Assembly: GCA_965372745.1 (NCBI GenBank)
Contig: CBDVDM010000008.1
Location: 3,589-67,588, forward strand
Length of the DNA: 64,000 nucleotides
Source: VRUG01 sp965372745
GTDB taxonomy: Bacteria; Planctomycetota; Phycisphaerae; Sedimentisphaerales; Anaerobacaceae
Direction of reading: 5' to 3'
Positions 49,441-57,198 of this stretch are shown in pieces (the first letter of the stretch is position 1; every line of letters begins with the position of its first letter). The notes beneath the pieces were generated by a model. The model made no database searches. It saw only the letters and a program-made list of their open reading frames with translations, and had not been told where the DNA came from. A program made the position numbers and the translations under genes.

Positions 49441-49629
49441 ATGAATCAGTTAATTGCTAATATTTTGTGCTCAATCGGAACAATATACTTATTATATCGT
49501 ATCACCATTTTTTTGAAAACCCTGCTGCAGTTGATTTGGAAGCCTAGGAAAGCGGTCGATAAATCAACTGTAGATAAAGTCTCAGAGCTATGTCACTGCA
49601 ACTTCACTGTTTTCAGCGATTCTGAGTAA
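49441..49629 (+). CDS. Small membrane protein, 62 residues
   Basis: The ATG follows a TTTAGGGGAAC ribosome site. An N-terminal hydrophobic helix (IANILCSIGTIYLLYRITIF, continuing to about residue 30) is followed by a basic then polar cytoplasmic-type tail (WKPRKAVDKSTVDKVSELCH). It is the second gene behind the PhoB-box promoter at 49174. A decayed paralog lies at 46405, also downstream of phoB-derived sequence, which indicates it has travelled with the pho block for some time. The function is unknown. Confidence 0.55.
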   Translation: MNQLIANILCSIGTIYLLYRITIFLKTLLQLIWKPRKAVDKSTVDKVSELCHCNFTVFSDSE

Positions 49630-49655
49630 AGCAATTTTTTTCACCACAAACAGAA

Positions 49656-49700
49656 TTCTAACATTGCCCTCATATCTGTCTAACACTTTTAAAATACCTT
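49656..49700 (+). promoter_or_regulatory. PhoB-box promoter of the porin gene
   Basis: TTCTAAC (49656), a weak middle unit CCCTCAT (49667) and GTCTAAC (49678) are in 11-bp phase. Ten bases on lies TACCTT (49695-49700) as a poor -10. Start of transcription would be near 49707, about 70 nt before the porin start codon. Confidence 0.65.
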
Positions 49701-49775
49701 TTCAATAAAGAAGTTCTTCGGGACTGGCCTGAGGAACCAAATTGAAGGAGTCAATTTTTTGTGGAGGTACAAAGA

Positions 49776-51053
49776 ATGAAAAAATGGATTGTGTTATTGG
49801 TGGCTCTTTTGTTGTTTGCAGGGCAAGTTCCTATTGCCAAGGCTGGCGAGGTTTCGGAACTGAAACAGCAACTGGCCCAACAAGCTAAGTTGTTGCAGCA
49901 GATGCAGCAAAGACTTGAGCAGCTTGAGGCCCAGCAGAATCAGCAGAACAAACAGATGGCCGAGCAAATCTCAAAAGCAGTAGAAGAAAAGCAGATAGGA
50001 GCCTTGCCTGGCAGCTTAAAATGGGCTGAAAATATCAAATGGAGCGGTGATCTTCGATACAGACATGAAAGCATTGATGATGATACAGCAACAACAAAAA
50101 GAAACAGGAATCGCATCCGAGCAAGATTAAAAATGGAAGCCAAAATCAATGATGAATGGGATGCAACTCTTAGACTTGCCACCGGCAGCAGTGACTCGCC
50201 AACATCGACTAATCAAACCCTTGGTGATTCCGGAAGTGACTCTTTCAGCAGCAAGGAAATCTGGCTGGACTGGGCTTACGCTGATTATCATCCAAAATCT
50301 ATGCCTGGTTTAAACGTTCTGTTAGGTAAAATGGCTAATCCTTTTTACAAGGTTGGCAAAAACCAGCTTATCTTTGATGGTGACTTGAGTCCAGAAGGTG
50401 GTGCAGCAATCTATGCATGGAATCTTAATGATTCAACCAGTGCAAAATTAACAGGCGGAGCCTACTGGATTCGTGAAAGAAGCACCGATGCTGATACCAG
50501 CATTTTTGGTATTCAGGGGTTATTGAAACATAAACTTTCCAGGGACAGCCACATTCTTGGTGGTGTCAGCTATTATGATTTCGGCAACATTCAAGGCAAG
50601 AATTTAAGCGGCATAAGTTCCAGGGGCAACACCACTTCCGGAGGCCTTTACGTTAATGATTATGACATCCTCGAAGGTTTCGGCGAATACGGCTTCAAAG
50701 TTGGCAAAATGCCGGTAGCTGTTTTCGGAAACTACGTCCAGAACATATCGGCATCAACATCAGAAGACACTGCCTGGTTTATTGGGGCAAAGTACAATAA
50801 GGCCAAAAAACCTGGTTCATGGGAAATATCCTACAACTACAGAAATGTTGAGAAAGATGCCGTTGTTGGCGGACTTTGTGATTCTGACTTCATCGGCGGA
50901 GGCACTGACGGAAAAGGTCATGTACTTGGCTTCAAGTATCAGTTAGCAAAGAATGTGCAGTTCGGCCTTAATTATTTCATGAACGAGAAAAATGCCAGTA
51001 GTACAAAAGATGACTACAGGCTGCTTCAGGCAGACATAGTTTTTAAATTTTAA
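49776..51053 (+). CDS. Pho-controlled outer-membrane porin
   Basis: A signal peptide (cleavage near AKAGEV) leads to a Gln/Leu-rich coiled-coil segment (about 28-72, QQMQQRLEQLEAQQNQQNKQ) and then a beta-barrel with many alternating aromatic strands. It ends in LLQADIVFKF. The overall plan matches the putative-porin family with trimeric coiled-coil N-terminus, common in planctomycetes and other didermic bacteria. I start at ATG 49776, which is 8 bp after GGAGG, rather than the GTG at 49761. A PhoB-box promoter precedes it and pstS follows, so it probably passes phosphate or another anion, like OprP or PhoE by analogy. Confidence 0.85.
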   Translation: MKKWIVLLVALLLFAGQVPIAKAGEVSELKQQLAQQAKLLQQMQQRLEQLEAQQNQQNKQMAEQISKAVEEKQIGALPGSLKWAENIKWSGDLRYRHESIDDDTATTKRNRNRIRARLKMEAKINDEWDATLRLATGSSDSPTSTNQTLGDSGSDSFSSKEIWLDWAYADYHPKSMPGLNVLLGKMANPFYKVGKNQLIFDGDLSPEGGAAIYAWNLNDSTSAKLTGGAYWIRERSTDADTSIFGIQGLLKHKLSRDSHILGGVSYYDFGNIQGKNLSGISSRGNTTSGGLYVNDYDILEGFGEYGFKVGKMPVAVFGNYVQNISASTSEDTAWFIGAKYNKAKKPGSWEISYNYRNVEKDAVVGGLCDSDFIGGGTDGKGHVLGFKYQLAKNVQFGLNYFMNEKNASSTKDDYRLLQADIVFKF

Positions 51054-51067
51054 CAATGTTTACAAAA

Positions 51068-51112
51068 TTCTAACCTGATTCTAACGAAAATCTAACATTT
51101 GAATTGTAAGAT
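51068..51112 (+). promoter_or_regulatory. PhoB-box promoter of pstS
   Basis: This is the cleanest array in the window: TTCTAAC (51068), TTCTAAC (51079) and ATCTAAC (51090), exactly 11 bp apart, then 10 bp and TAAGAT (51107-51112). It drives pstS and probably the whole pstSCAB-phoU unit. Confidence 0.8.
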
Positions 51113-51142
51113 TCACAAAAAGTGAAAAAAGGAGATTTTGAA

Positions 51143-51973
51143 ATGAAAAGAATTATTGTATGTGGATTAATAATGTTGGCTCTTGTTTTGTCTACTGAGG
51201 TCATCGCTGGTCAAAAGCAGGCTTTGCAAATTGAAGGCTCAACCACTGTTGGCCCGATAGCAGACGCTTTTGCGGAGGCCTTCAAAAATAAATACCAGAA
51301 TCTTGACATAACAATTAAGAAAACCGGAAGCGGCGATGGAGCAGCAGCTTTGGTTGATGGACGATGCGACATTGCCATTATGAGTCGTTTTATGAAAGAA
51401 AAAGAATTCAGGAAAGCTGTAGAAAACGGGATATTTCCTGTGGCCCATGTAGTAGCGATGGATGGTGTTTGCATTATCGTTCACCCGTCAAATTCTGTTA
51501 AGCAGCTGACAACACAGCAGGTTCGTGATATTTACCTGGGCAAAATAACTAACTGGAAGCAGGTCGGCGGCCCGGACATTAAGATCGTTGCTATTAGCCG
51601 TGATACATCTTCAGGAACATTTGAGACTTTTCACAAGCTTATTATGAAGAAAAACGAAATGGCATCAGGAGTTGAATATGTAAATTCTAATCCTCAAGCT
51701 CACGCAAGAGTTAAGACAACTAAGGGAGCGATTGGTTATGTCGGCATTGGCTTTCTTGATTCAAACATTAAAGCTCTTAAGCTTGATGGCGTAATGCCTT
51801 CCCAGGAGACCATTTCCTCAGGTACTTTTCCTATTGCAAGACCTTTGTTTATGTTCACCAATGGATATCCAAAACTTGGTTCAATGACTCATAAGTTCTG
51901 TAGTTTTTACTTAAGCGAAACAGGCCAGGAAATTATTGAAGCCAAGGGATTTGTACCGGTAACCAACTATTAG
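51143..51973 (+). CDS. pstS: Phosphate ABC transporter substrate-binding protein
   Basis: This periplasmic phosphate binder has a signal peptide with cleavage near VIAGQK. Family motifs include QIEGSTTVGPIADAFAEAF (N-terminal phosphate loop), KTGSGDGAAALVDGRCDIAI, then SRDTSSGTFETF, which carries the Ser/Thr phosphate contacts. At about 276 residues it belongs to the shorter PstS-like class. ATG 51143 is chosen: it follows AAGGAGA at 8 bp and gives a proper signal peptide, whereas the upstream GTG (51122) does not. pstC follows 11 bp later. Confidence 0.95.
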   Translation: MKRIIVCGLIMLALVLSTEVIAGQKQALQIEGSTTVGPIADAFAEAFKNKYQNLDITIKKTGSGDGAAALVDGRCDIAIMSRFMKEKEFRKAVENGIFPVAHVVAMDGVCIIVHPSNSVKQLTTQQVRDIYLGKITNWKQVGGPDIKIVAISRDTSSGTFETFHKLIMKKNEMASGVEYVNSNPQAHARVKTTKGAIGYVGIGFLDSNIKALKLDGVMPSQETISSGTFPIARPLFMFTNGYPKLGSMTHKFCSFYLSETGQEIIEAKGFVPVTNY

Positions 51974-51984
51974 GAAGGCTTCAA

Positions 51985-52959
51985 GTGGGCAAAGCCATTA
52001 TGAATGGAGAATTGAAACCGGCGGCTGTTTTAGATAAGTCGCTGGTTCTTACTCCTCTCCAGGATTTAAAGGGATTTTTAGCTCATCATTTGGGTAAATT
52101 CCTGCTTTTTCTGATTACATGCAGCTCTGTTCTTGCGGTTTTCCTCATTTTCTTTTTTGTTATTCGCGAAGCTGTTCCGTTTATAAAAAACTATGATTTA
52201 GCTGAATTTTTAACAAGCAAAAAATGGTATCCGGAAGCTGATGTACCTAAATTTGGTGCCTTATCAATAATAGTTGGTTCATTCTATGTTACTTTGGTAT
52301 CCCTGATATTTGCAGTGCCTGTCGGGATACTTGCTGCTGTTTTTTTAAGTGACATTGTTTCATTTAAAATCAGGGAATTCGTTAAACCGATTATTGAAAT
52401 TCTGGCGGCAATCCCATCTGTAGCTTATGGCTTTTTCGCTGTTTTGGTTTTAGCACCCTGGTTACAGAACAAATTCGGTTTTACAACTGGTACCAATGCC
52501 TTGAATGCTTCAATAGTTCTTTCCATTATGGCACTTCCTACAATTATCAGCGTTGCCGAGGATTCAATATCAGCGGTTGGCAGAGAACTGCGAGAAGCAT
52601 CTTATGCTTTGGGTGCAACTCGGTTTGAGACTATATTCAAAGTAATCATACCATCAGCTCACAGCGGAATAATAGCAGCTGTGATTTTAGGGATGATGAG
52701 AGCAATTGGCGAAACAATGGTTGTATGGATGGCGTCCGGCAATGCAGCTCAGATTCCTTCTCCCTGGTGGAACCTGTCTCAATCAGTGAGAACAATGACA
52801 GCTTCAATTGCGGGTGAAATGGGAGAAACCGTTAAAGGCTCAGGCCATTATTATTCACTTTTTGCGATAGGTGTATTGCTGTTGATTTTGACTTTTACGC
52901 TTAACATTGTAAGCGAATATTTTCTTGTTTCAGCTAAAAAGAAATCGGGTAAGGTGTAA
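51985..52959 (+). CDS. pstC: Phosphate ABC transporter permease PstC
   Basis: This inner-membrane permease of 324 residues has six predicted helices. The first lies at about 37-60, and the conserved EAA-type cytoplasmic loop is visible in LREASYALGATRFETIFKVI. The sequence IPSVAYGFFAVLVLAPWLQ matches the PstC core. The start is a GTG after an AGGAAGG site; an ATG at 52000 is an alternative. It is 1 bp before the pstA start and clearly co-transcribed. Confidence 0.95.
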   Translation: MGKAIMNGELKPAAVLDKSLVLTPLQDLKGFLAHHLGKFLLFLITCSSVLAVFLIFFFVIREAVPFIKNYDLAEFLTSKKWYPEADVPKFGALSIIVGSFYVTLVSLIFAVPVGILAAVFLSDIVSFKIREFVKPIIEILAAIPSVAYGFFAVLVLAPWLQNKFGFTTGTNALNASIVLSIMALPTIISVAEDSISAVGRELREASYALGATRFETIFKVIIPSAHSGIIAAVILGMMRAIGETMVVWMASGNAAQIPSPWWNLSQSVRTMTASIAGEMGETVKGSGHYYSLFAIGVLLLILTFTLNIVSEYFLVSAKKKSGKV

Positions 52960-52960
52960 G

Positions 52961-54586
52961 ATGAAATACAATATACGCCTAATTCTTGACAAGATTTTTA
53001 CTGTAATGACAGCAGCAAGTGTTGTCCTGCTGATACTTGTAATAATTGCTGTACTTGGCCCAATGATTTTGCGAGGTATGTCGGCAGTTTTTTTCAAATC
53101 AACAGTTGAATTCCGCAGGATGCAATTTGATTTATATAACAGGGGAGACAAAGCAAAAATAGCCGATGAAATTGCAAAATCAAAAGTCCATCGAGATTTT
53201 ATATATAAGAAAATTGATGTTTTCAAAAAAGGCATTAACACAGATGCTTTCGCCAAAAAAGCCAAACAGATATACAGGCAGTTTGGTAGAGAGCTTAAGT
53301 ATAATAATATCAAAGGTGAAGAGTTCCTTACCAGACGAAAATTTGCGAGGCGTATCAGGGAAAACCTGGAAAAAGCTTTTAAGAGTGTCGACAAAGCTGA
53401 AATTCTACAAATTATAAATAACATAGAGCAATACAAAACGGATGAGCGCATCGGCAACACAATAGCTGTTGAATTCTTTGAATTAGCTGATGAGTATAAA
53501 GAGGTGATGAAGAATTTTGACCTTTCAAAAAGAGAGCAATACGCCCAGTCACTTGAAGAAGTAGAGAATTTGGTCATACAGCTTTTTGGTCCGAGGCCTG
53601 AAGAACCATTACCGGCAATGATTATGGACCGATATGGGGCTACCCGTTACGACCTGGCAAGTGAGCTTTTAGATAAACTTATATGGAAAGAAAAATGGAT
53701 ACAGGAAAATCCTTACCAACCGATGGTTAAAACCAAAGAGCGTCGAGCCGAACAGTTTGTCGGCACTGAGCTTGAAAGTATTTTCCCTTACATTAAAGAA
53801 AACTTCGAAAAAATCACAACCCACCGTTTCACTTTTTATTGGCAATATTTCATCGATGACAGCACTTCAGGGCATTACTTTGGCGGTGTTGGTCCAGAGA
53901 TATTAGGAACTTTGATTTTAACCGTGCTGGCAATGGTATTTGTTTTCCCGCTTGGTGTAATCTCTGCAGCTTATCTTGTTGAGTGTGCTTCAGACAACCT
54001 GATAATAAGAACAGTCAGGATGTGTATAAATACATTAGCAGGTGTTCCGAGCATTATATTCGGTCTTTTCGGGCTGGCTTTCTTTGTGCTGTTTTTGTTT
54101 CCTGCCTTTGGTGCACCGTCAAAGCCGTGTATCCTGGCAGCATCTATGACACTTGCGGTTTTAGCACTGCCTGTAATGATTCGTGCAAGCGAAGAAGCTA
54201 TTCGTTCAGTCCCGCAAGCTTACAAGGAAGCCTCCTTAGGACTTGGAGCAAGTAGGTTTAGAACATTTGTTAAAGTAACTTTACCTGCTGCGATGCCGGG
54301 AATACTGACAGGTGTTATATTGAGTCTTAGCCGGGTTGCCGGGGAAACCGCTCCTATTCTGTTTACCGGAGCTTGTGCGTTCGGCTCAATACCAAAATCA
54401 TTATTTGCTCAAACAAGGACGCTATCTTATGGTAGCTATGACATAGCCGTAGGGGACAAAATCGGAATGTTAGTGCCGCACAATCAATATGGAATGGTAG
54501 TAACACTTGTTCTGCTTATTATTTGCCTCAACGCCATAGCAATTGTTTTTCGGGCAAGAGTATTTAGAAAGCTAAGAGGACATTAA
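52961..54586 (+). CDS. pstA: Phosphate ABC transporter permease PstA with large extra periplasmic domain
   Basis: The C-terminal half (about 300-541) is a standard PstA permease with the EAA loop in YKEASLGLGASRFRTFVKVT and the conserved NTLAGVPSIIFGLFGLAFF. Between the first transmembrane helix (about 12-38) and the second (about 318) there is a charged, helical insert of about 260 residues (KADEIAK-type Lys/Glu-rich sequence, then WKEKWIQENPYQPMVKTKER). PstA is usually 280-300 residues, so the 541-residue length is notable. The insert should face the periplasm and could contact PstS or another envelope protein. ATG 52961 is preferred over the start at 52925, which lies inside pstC. Confidence 0.92.
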   Translation: MKYNIRLILDKIFTVMTAASVVLLILVIIAVLGPMILRGMSAVFFKSTVEFRRMQFDLYNRGDKAKIADEIAKSKVHRDFIYKKIDVFKKGINTDAFAKKAKQIYRQFGRELKYNNIKGEEFLTRRKFARRIRENLEKAFKSVDKAEILQIINNIEQYKTDERIGNTIAVEFFELADEYKEVMKNFDLSKREQYAQSLEEVENLVIQLFGPRPEEPLPAMIMDRYGATRYDLASELLDKLIWKEKWIQENPYQPMVKTKERRAEQFVGTELESIFPYIKENFEKITTHRFTFYWQYFIDDSTSGHYFGGVGPEILGTLILTVLAMVFVFPLGVISAAYLVECASDNLIIRTVRMCINTLAGVPSIIFGLFGLAFFVLFLFPAFGAPSKPCILAASMTLAVLALPVMIRASEEAIRSVPQAYKEASLGLGASRFRTFVKVTLPAAMPGILTGVILSLSRVAGETAPILFTGACAFGSIPKSLFAQTRTLSYGSYDIAVGDKIGMLVPHNQYGMVVTLVLLIICLNAIAIVFRARVFRKLRGH

Positions 54587-54609
54587 ATCGGTAAAGGGAT
54601 TTAATTACA

Positions 54610-55494
54610 ATGCAAAAAGGGAAAGATAGTATGCCGACATCTGCTTTAAAAAAGAACAGAAACATAGACGAAATCAAGTCTGTCGTAAGTTTGGGCCAGA
54701 AAGCAGACTCTGCAATTAAGGAGAAAAGTTCAAACTGCAAATGTGCTGTAATAAAATCCAGGAACTTCAGCTTTTATTACGGCCCCCAAGTTGGCGTCAA
54801 AGATATCTCTATGGAAATTTATCCATGCAGTGTAACCGCAATAATCGGCCCAAGCGGTTGCGGTAAAAGCACTTTCCTGCGAAGTATCAATAGAATTAAC
54901 GACCTTATCCCACACACTCACATAGATGGCAAGTTACTTGTCAATGGCCACAATGTATATGATAAGAATACCAATCTTGTCAACCTTAGGCAACAGGTAG
55001 GTATGGTTTTTCAAAAGCCGAATCCTTTTCCCAAGAGCATATTTGACAATGTTGCTTATGGACCGAAATTGCAGGGAGCAAAGAATCGTTCTAAATTGCA
55101 GCAAATTGTCGAAGAAAGCCTCAAAGCCGCCGCTCTTTGGGAAGAAGTAAAAGATGATTTAAAAAAGAGTGCGTTAGCTCTGTCCGGCGGCCAGCAGCAG
55201 CGATTGTGTATTGCCCGCGCTTTAGCTACCAGGCCTAGCATCCTTTTGATGGATGAGCCATGTTCGGCTTTGGATCCTATTGCTACCGGAAAAATTGAAG
55301 ATCTGATAGATAAGCTCCAAAACGACTATACAATCGTTATAGTAACCCACAATATGCAACAGGCTGCAAGAGTTAGTAAAAGAACGGCTTTTTTCTGTCT
55401 GGGAGAACTAATAGAATATGACTCAACAGTTAAAATATTCCGCAATCCAGGCAAAAAACAAACTGAGGATTATGTTACAGGAAGATTTGGATAA
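54610..55494 (+). CDS. pstB: Phosphate ABC transporter ATP-binding protein
   Basis: This cytosolic ATPase drives phosphate import. Walker A is GPSGCGKST, the ABC signature LSGGQQQRLCIARAL, Walker B ILLMDEPCSALDP and the switch His in IVTHNMQQA. About 45 residues of polar N-terminal extension precede the ABC domain, which begins near KSRNFSFYYGPQVGVKDISM. A second ATG at 54631 is an alternative start. It follows pstA by 23 bp and is followed, 1 bp later, by a small unknown gene. Confidence 0.95.
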   Translation: MQKGKDSMPTSALKKNRNIDEIKSVVSLGQKADSAIKEKSSNCKCAVIKSRNFSFYYGPQVGVKDISMEIYPCSVTAIIGPSGCGKSTFLRSINRINDLIPHTHIDGKLLVNGHNVYDKNTNLVNLRQQVGMVFQKPNPFPKSIFDNVAYGPKLQGAKNRSKLQQIVEESLKAAALWEEVKDDLKKSALALSGGQQQRLCIARALATRPSILLMDEPCSALDPIATGKIEDLIDKLQNDYTIVIVTHNMQQAARVSKRTAFFCLGELIEYDSTVKIFRNPGKKQTEDYVTGRFG

Positions 55495-55495
55495 A

Positions 55496-55846
55496 ATGAG
55501 CGAGCAAAAAGACAAGAAAATATGGAAAGTCCGTACGGTAAAAAATTACCCTGAGGCGCACAATCATTTATTTATTGGACAGGTTCTTGAGCTAACCCAA
55601 TCTTATGTTCGCCTTGACTGCCGAACATATCACTTCGGTAAAACTATTAACAACAAAAAAGATATCAGATCGGGCGCCAAAGGTATAAGAATTCTGACGT
55701 GGAATCGCATAGAGCTGATTAATGAACTTCCTTCTTCCTTTGATTATTCCCAAGCCAGTCTTATCTCCAACGAAGATGGGAAAATAGCATTGAGTGACGG
55801 GAAAATTGACTGTGTCCTATCGTCTTCCTATGACAACAGATACTAA
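55496..55846 (+). CDS. Small conserved-context protein of unknown function between pstB and phoU
   Basis: The 116-residue soluble protein (AHNHLFIGQVLELTQSYVRL, then GIRILTWNRIELINELPSSF) is predicted to be mostly beta, suggestive of a small barrel, but I do not recognise the family. The open frame reaches back to 55418 inside pstB in another frame; ATG 55496, directly after the pstB stop, is the sensible start. Its position inside the pst-phoU operon implies a part in phosphate transport or signalling. It could modulate PstB or PhoU. Confidence 0.6.
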   Translation: MSEQKDKKIWKVRTVKNYPEAHNHLFIGQVLELTQSYVRLDCRTYHFGKTINNKKDIRSGAKGIRILTWNRIELINELPSSFDYSQASLISNEDGKIALSDGKIDCVLSSSYDNRY

Positions 55847-55862
55847 AAAGGAAAATTTAAAA

Positions 55863-56528
55863 ATGGCAAAACATCTACAAAGAGAAATTGAAAATCTGAA
55901 AAAGAAGTTGTTAGCCTTAAGCGCCAGAGTAGAAACTGCTGTAAGAGATGCTACATTGTCCATCGAGAAACGGGATGCTGATCTGGCTCAAAAAATAATA
56001 GCTGATGATATCAACATTGACAACATAGAAGTTGAGGTCGAGGAAGACTGCCTGAAAATCCTTGCCTTGCATCAGCCGGTGGCAATTGACCTGCGTTTTA
56101 TTGTTGCTGTTTTAAAGATAAATAATGACCTTGAGCGTATTGGTGACTTGGCAGTGAATATTGCAGAGAGAGCAGCTTATCTTGCGGATCAGCCAAAAGT
56201 TAATATTTCACTCGATTTCATCGATATGGCTCATAATGCCCAGTCGATGTTAAAAAAGAGTCTGGATGCTCTGATTAATCATGATGCTGAACTTGCTCAT
56301 AAAGTTTGTGCAAGTGATGATGTAGTCGATGCCATGAATCGAGAAATGTACTTGAAAGTTCAAAAAGCTATACAGACTAATCCAAATCAGATTGAATCCT
56401 TAACTCACTTACTTTCTGCTTCACGTCATCTGGAGCGGATTGCTGACCTCGCCACCAATATAGCCGAAGATGTCATTTATATGATCGATGGCCAAATCGT
56501 CCGTCATAAAACTGAAAACTATAAATAA
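55863..56528 (+). CDS. phoU: Phosphate signalling protein PhoU
   Basis: It is a negative regulator that connects the Pst transporter to PhoR. The 221-residue protein shows two PhoU three-helix repeats, each with the metal-binding E/D-x-x-x-D pattern (INNDLERIGDLAVNIAERAA and SASRHLERIADLATNIAEDV). Length is standard. I start at ATG 55863 after AAAAAGGAAA; the longer frame to 55794 overlaps the preceding gene. It is the last gene of the pst operon. Confidence 0.95.
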   Translation: MAKHLQREIENLKKKLLALSARVETAVRDATLSIEKRDADLAQKIIADDINIDNIEVEVEEDCLKILALHQPVAIDLRFIVAVLKINNDLERIGDLAVNIAERAAYLADQPKVNISLDFIDMAHNAQSMLKKSLDALINHDAELAHKVCASDDVVDAMNREMYLKVQKAIQTNPNQIESLTHLLSASRHLERIADLATNIAEDVIYMIDGQIVRHKTENYK

Positions 56529-56838
56529 ATTTGACAGACTACACTGACATATACTCAAGACCAGAACCTTCGGATTGACAAGCCGATGGTTATCCGGACG
56601 AATAACAGACAGGAAGCCCGCTGGTCAAATCGTAGAGGATATTATCTGAAGCCTTAAAATCAACAATCCGACGGTTAGGATGATAACAGCCAACAAAGGC
56701 ATAAGTACGAGAAAAAGGGTTAATCCGAGTCTTGAATCTGCAACAGAATTTGCAACAGTTTGGCGCCTTTAGGCTACTGTTACGGTACTGTCGCGATTCG
56801 GTCACCATCAGAAGTCGTTATTTAACAGTTATTAATCG

Positions 56839-56900
56839 TTTATTGACAAGTACTTACAAAGCCCGCTAACGGACTGAAAAATCCGTGTGTCGGTGGTTCA
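56839..56900 (+). other. tRNA-Phe fragment with conserved upstream block (att-like), copy 3
   Basis: TTTATTGACAAGTACTTACA... (56839-56860) repeats the block before the fragment at 25728. It is followed by CGGACTGAAAAATCCG (one extra A in the anticodon loop), GTGTGTC and GGTGGTTCA. The T-arm is cut after TTCA, and the acceptor is missing. Around it, 56529-57198 contains no gene I can support; the minus-strand frame at 56590-56808 has no recognisable features. Confidence 0.7.
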
Positions 56901-56989
56901 GTACATTTTTAAAATCACAACTTTTTAGACACTTTCAGGGAATGTACAATCATTATAAAGATTATTATTGACAGAGTCTACTTTTTTTA

Positions 56990-57017
56990 TTGACAAAGCC
57001 ATTTTCTTTGCTATACT
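56990..57017 (+). promoter_or_regulatory. Sigma-70-type promoter of the giant secreted protein gene
   Basis: TTGACA (56990-56995), a 16-bp spacer and TATACT (57012-57017) make a near-consensus promoter. The leader to the start codon at 57199 would be about 175 nt. It contains an AAGGAGGAGG element (57067-57076) in the loop of an inverted repeat (TATAAACAAC with GTTGTTATA), not followed by a start codon. No Pho box is present here. Confidence 0.65.
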
Positions 57018-57198
57018 TAACGTACTTGGTATAATTACTACTTTGAGCCTAATCTATAAACAACAAAAGGAGGAGGTTGTTATAAAGGTTGTTGCTATAT
57101 CACTACAGAGTTATAAACCCACCTGACGATTCCATAAAATATTTGTCAAAACGTTTATCTTGATTTTTTAACCCTCATCAAATTAAGGAGAACAGAAA

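Noticed and set aside
56529..56620. Terminator after phoU
   Set aside because: CCTTCGG/CCGATGG-type complementarity is imperfect and lacks a T-run.
56590..56808. 72-codon minus-strand frame downstream of phoU
   Set aside because: No ribosome site, no recognisable motif, and it lies in decayed sequence next to a tRNA fragment.
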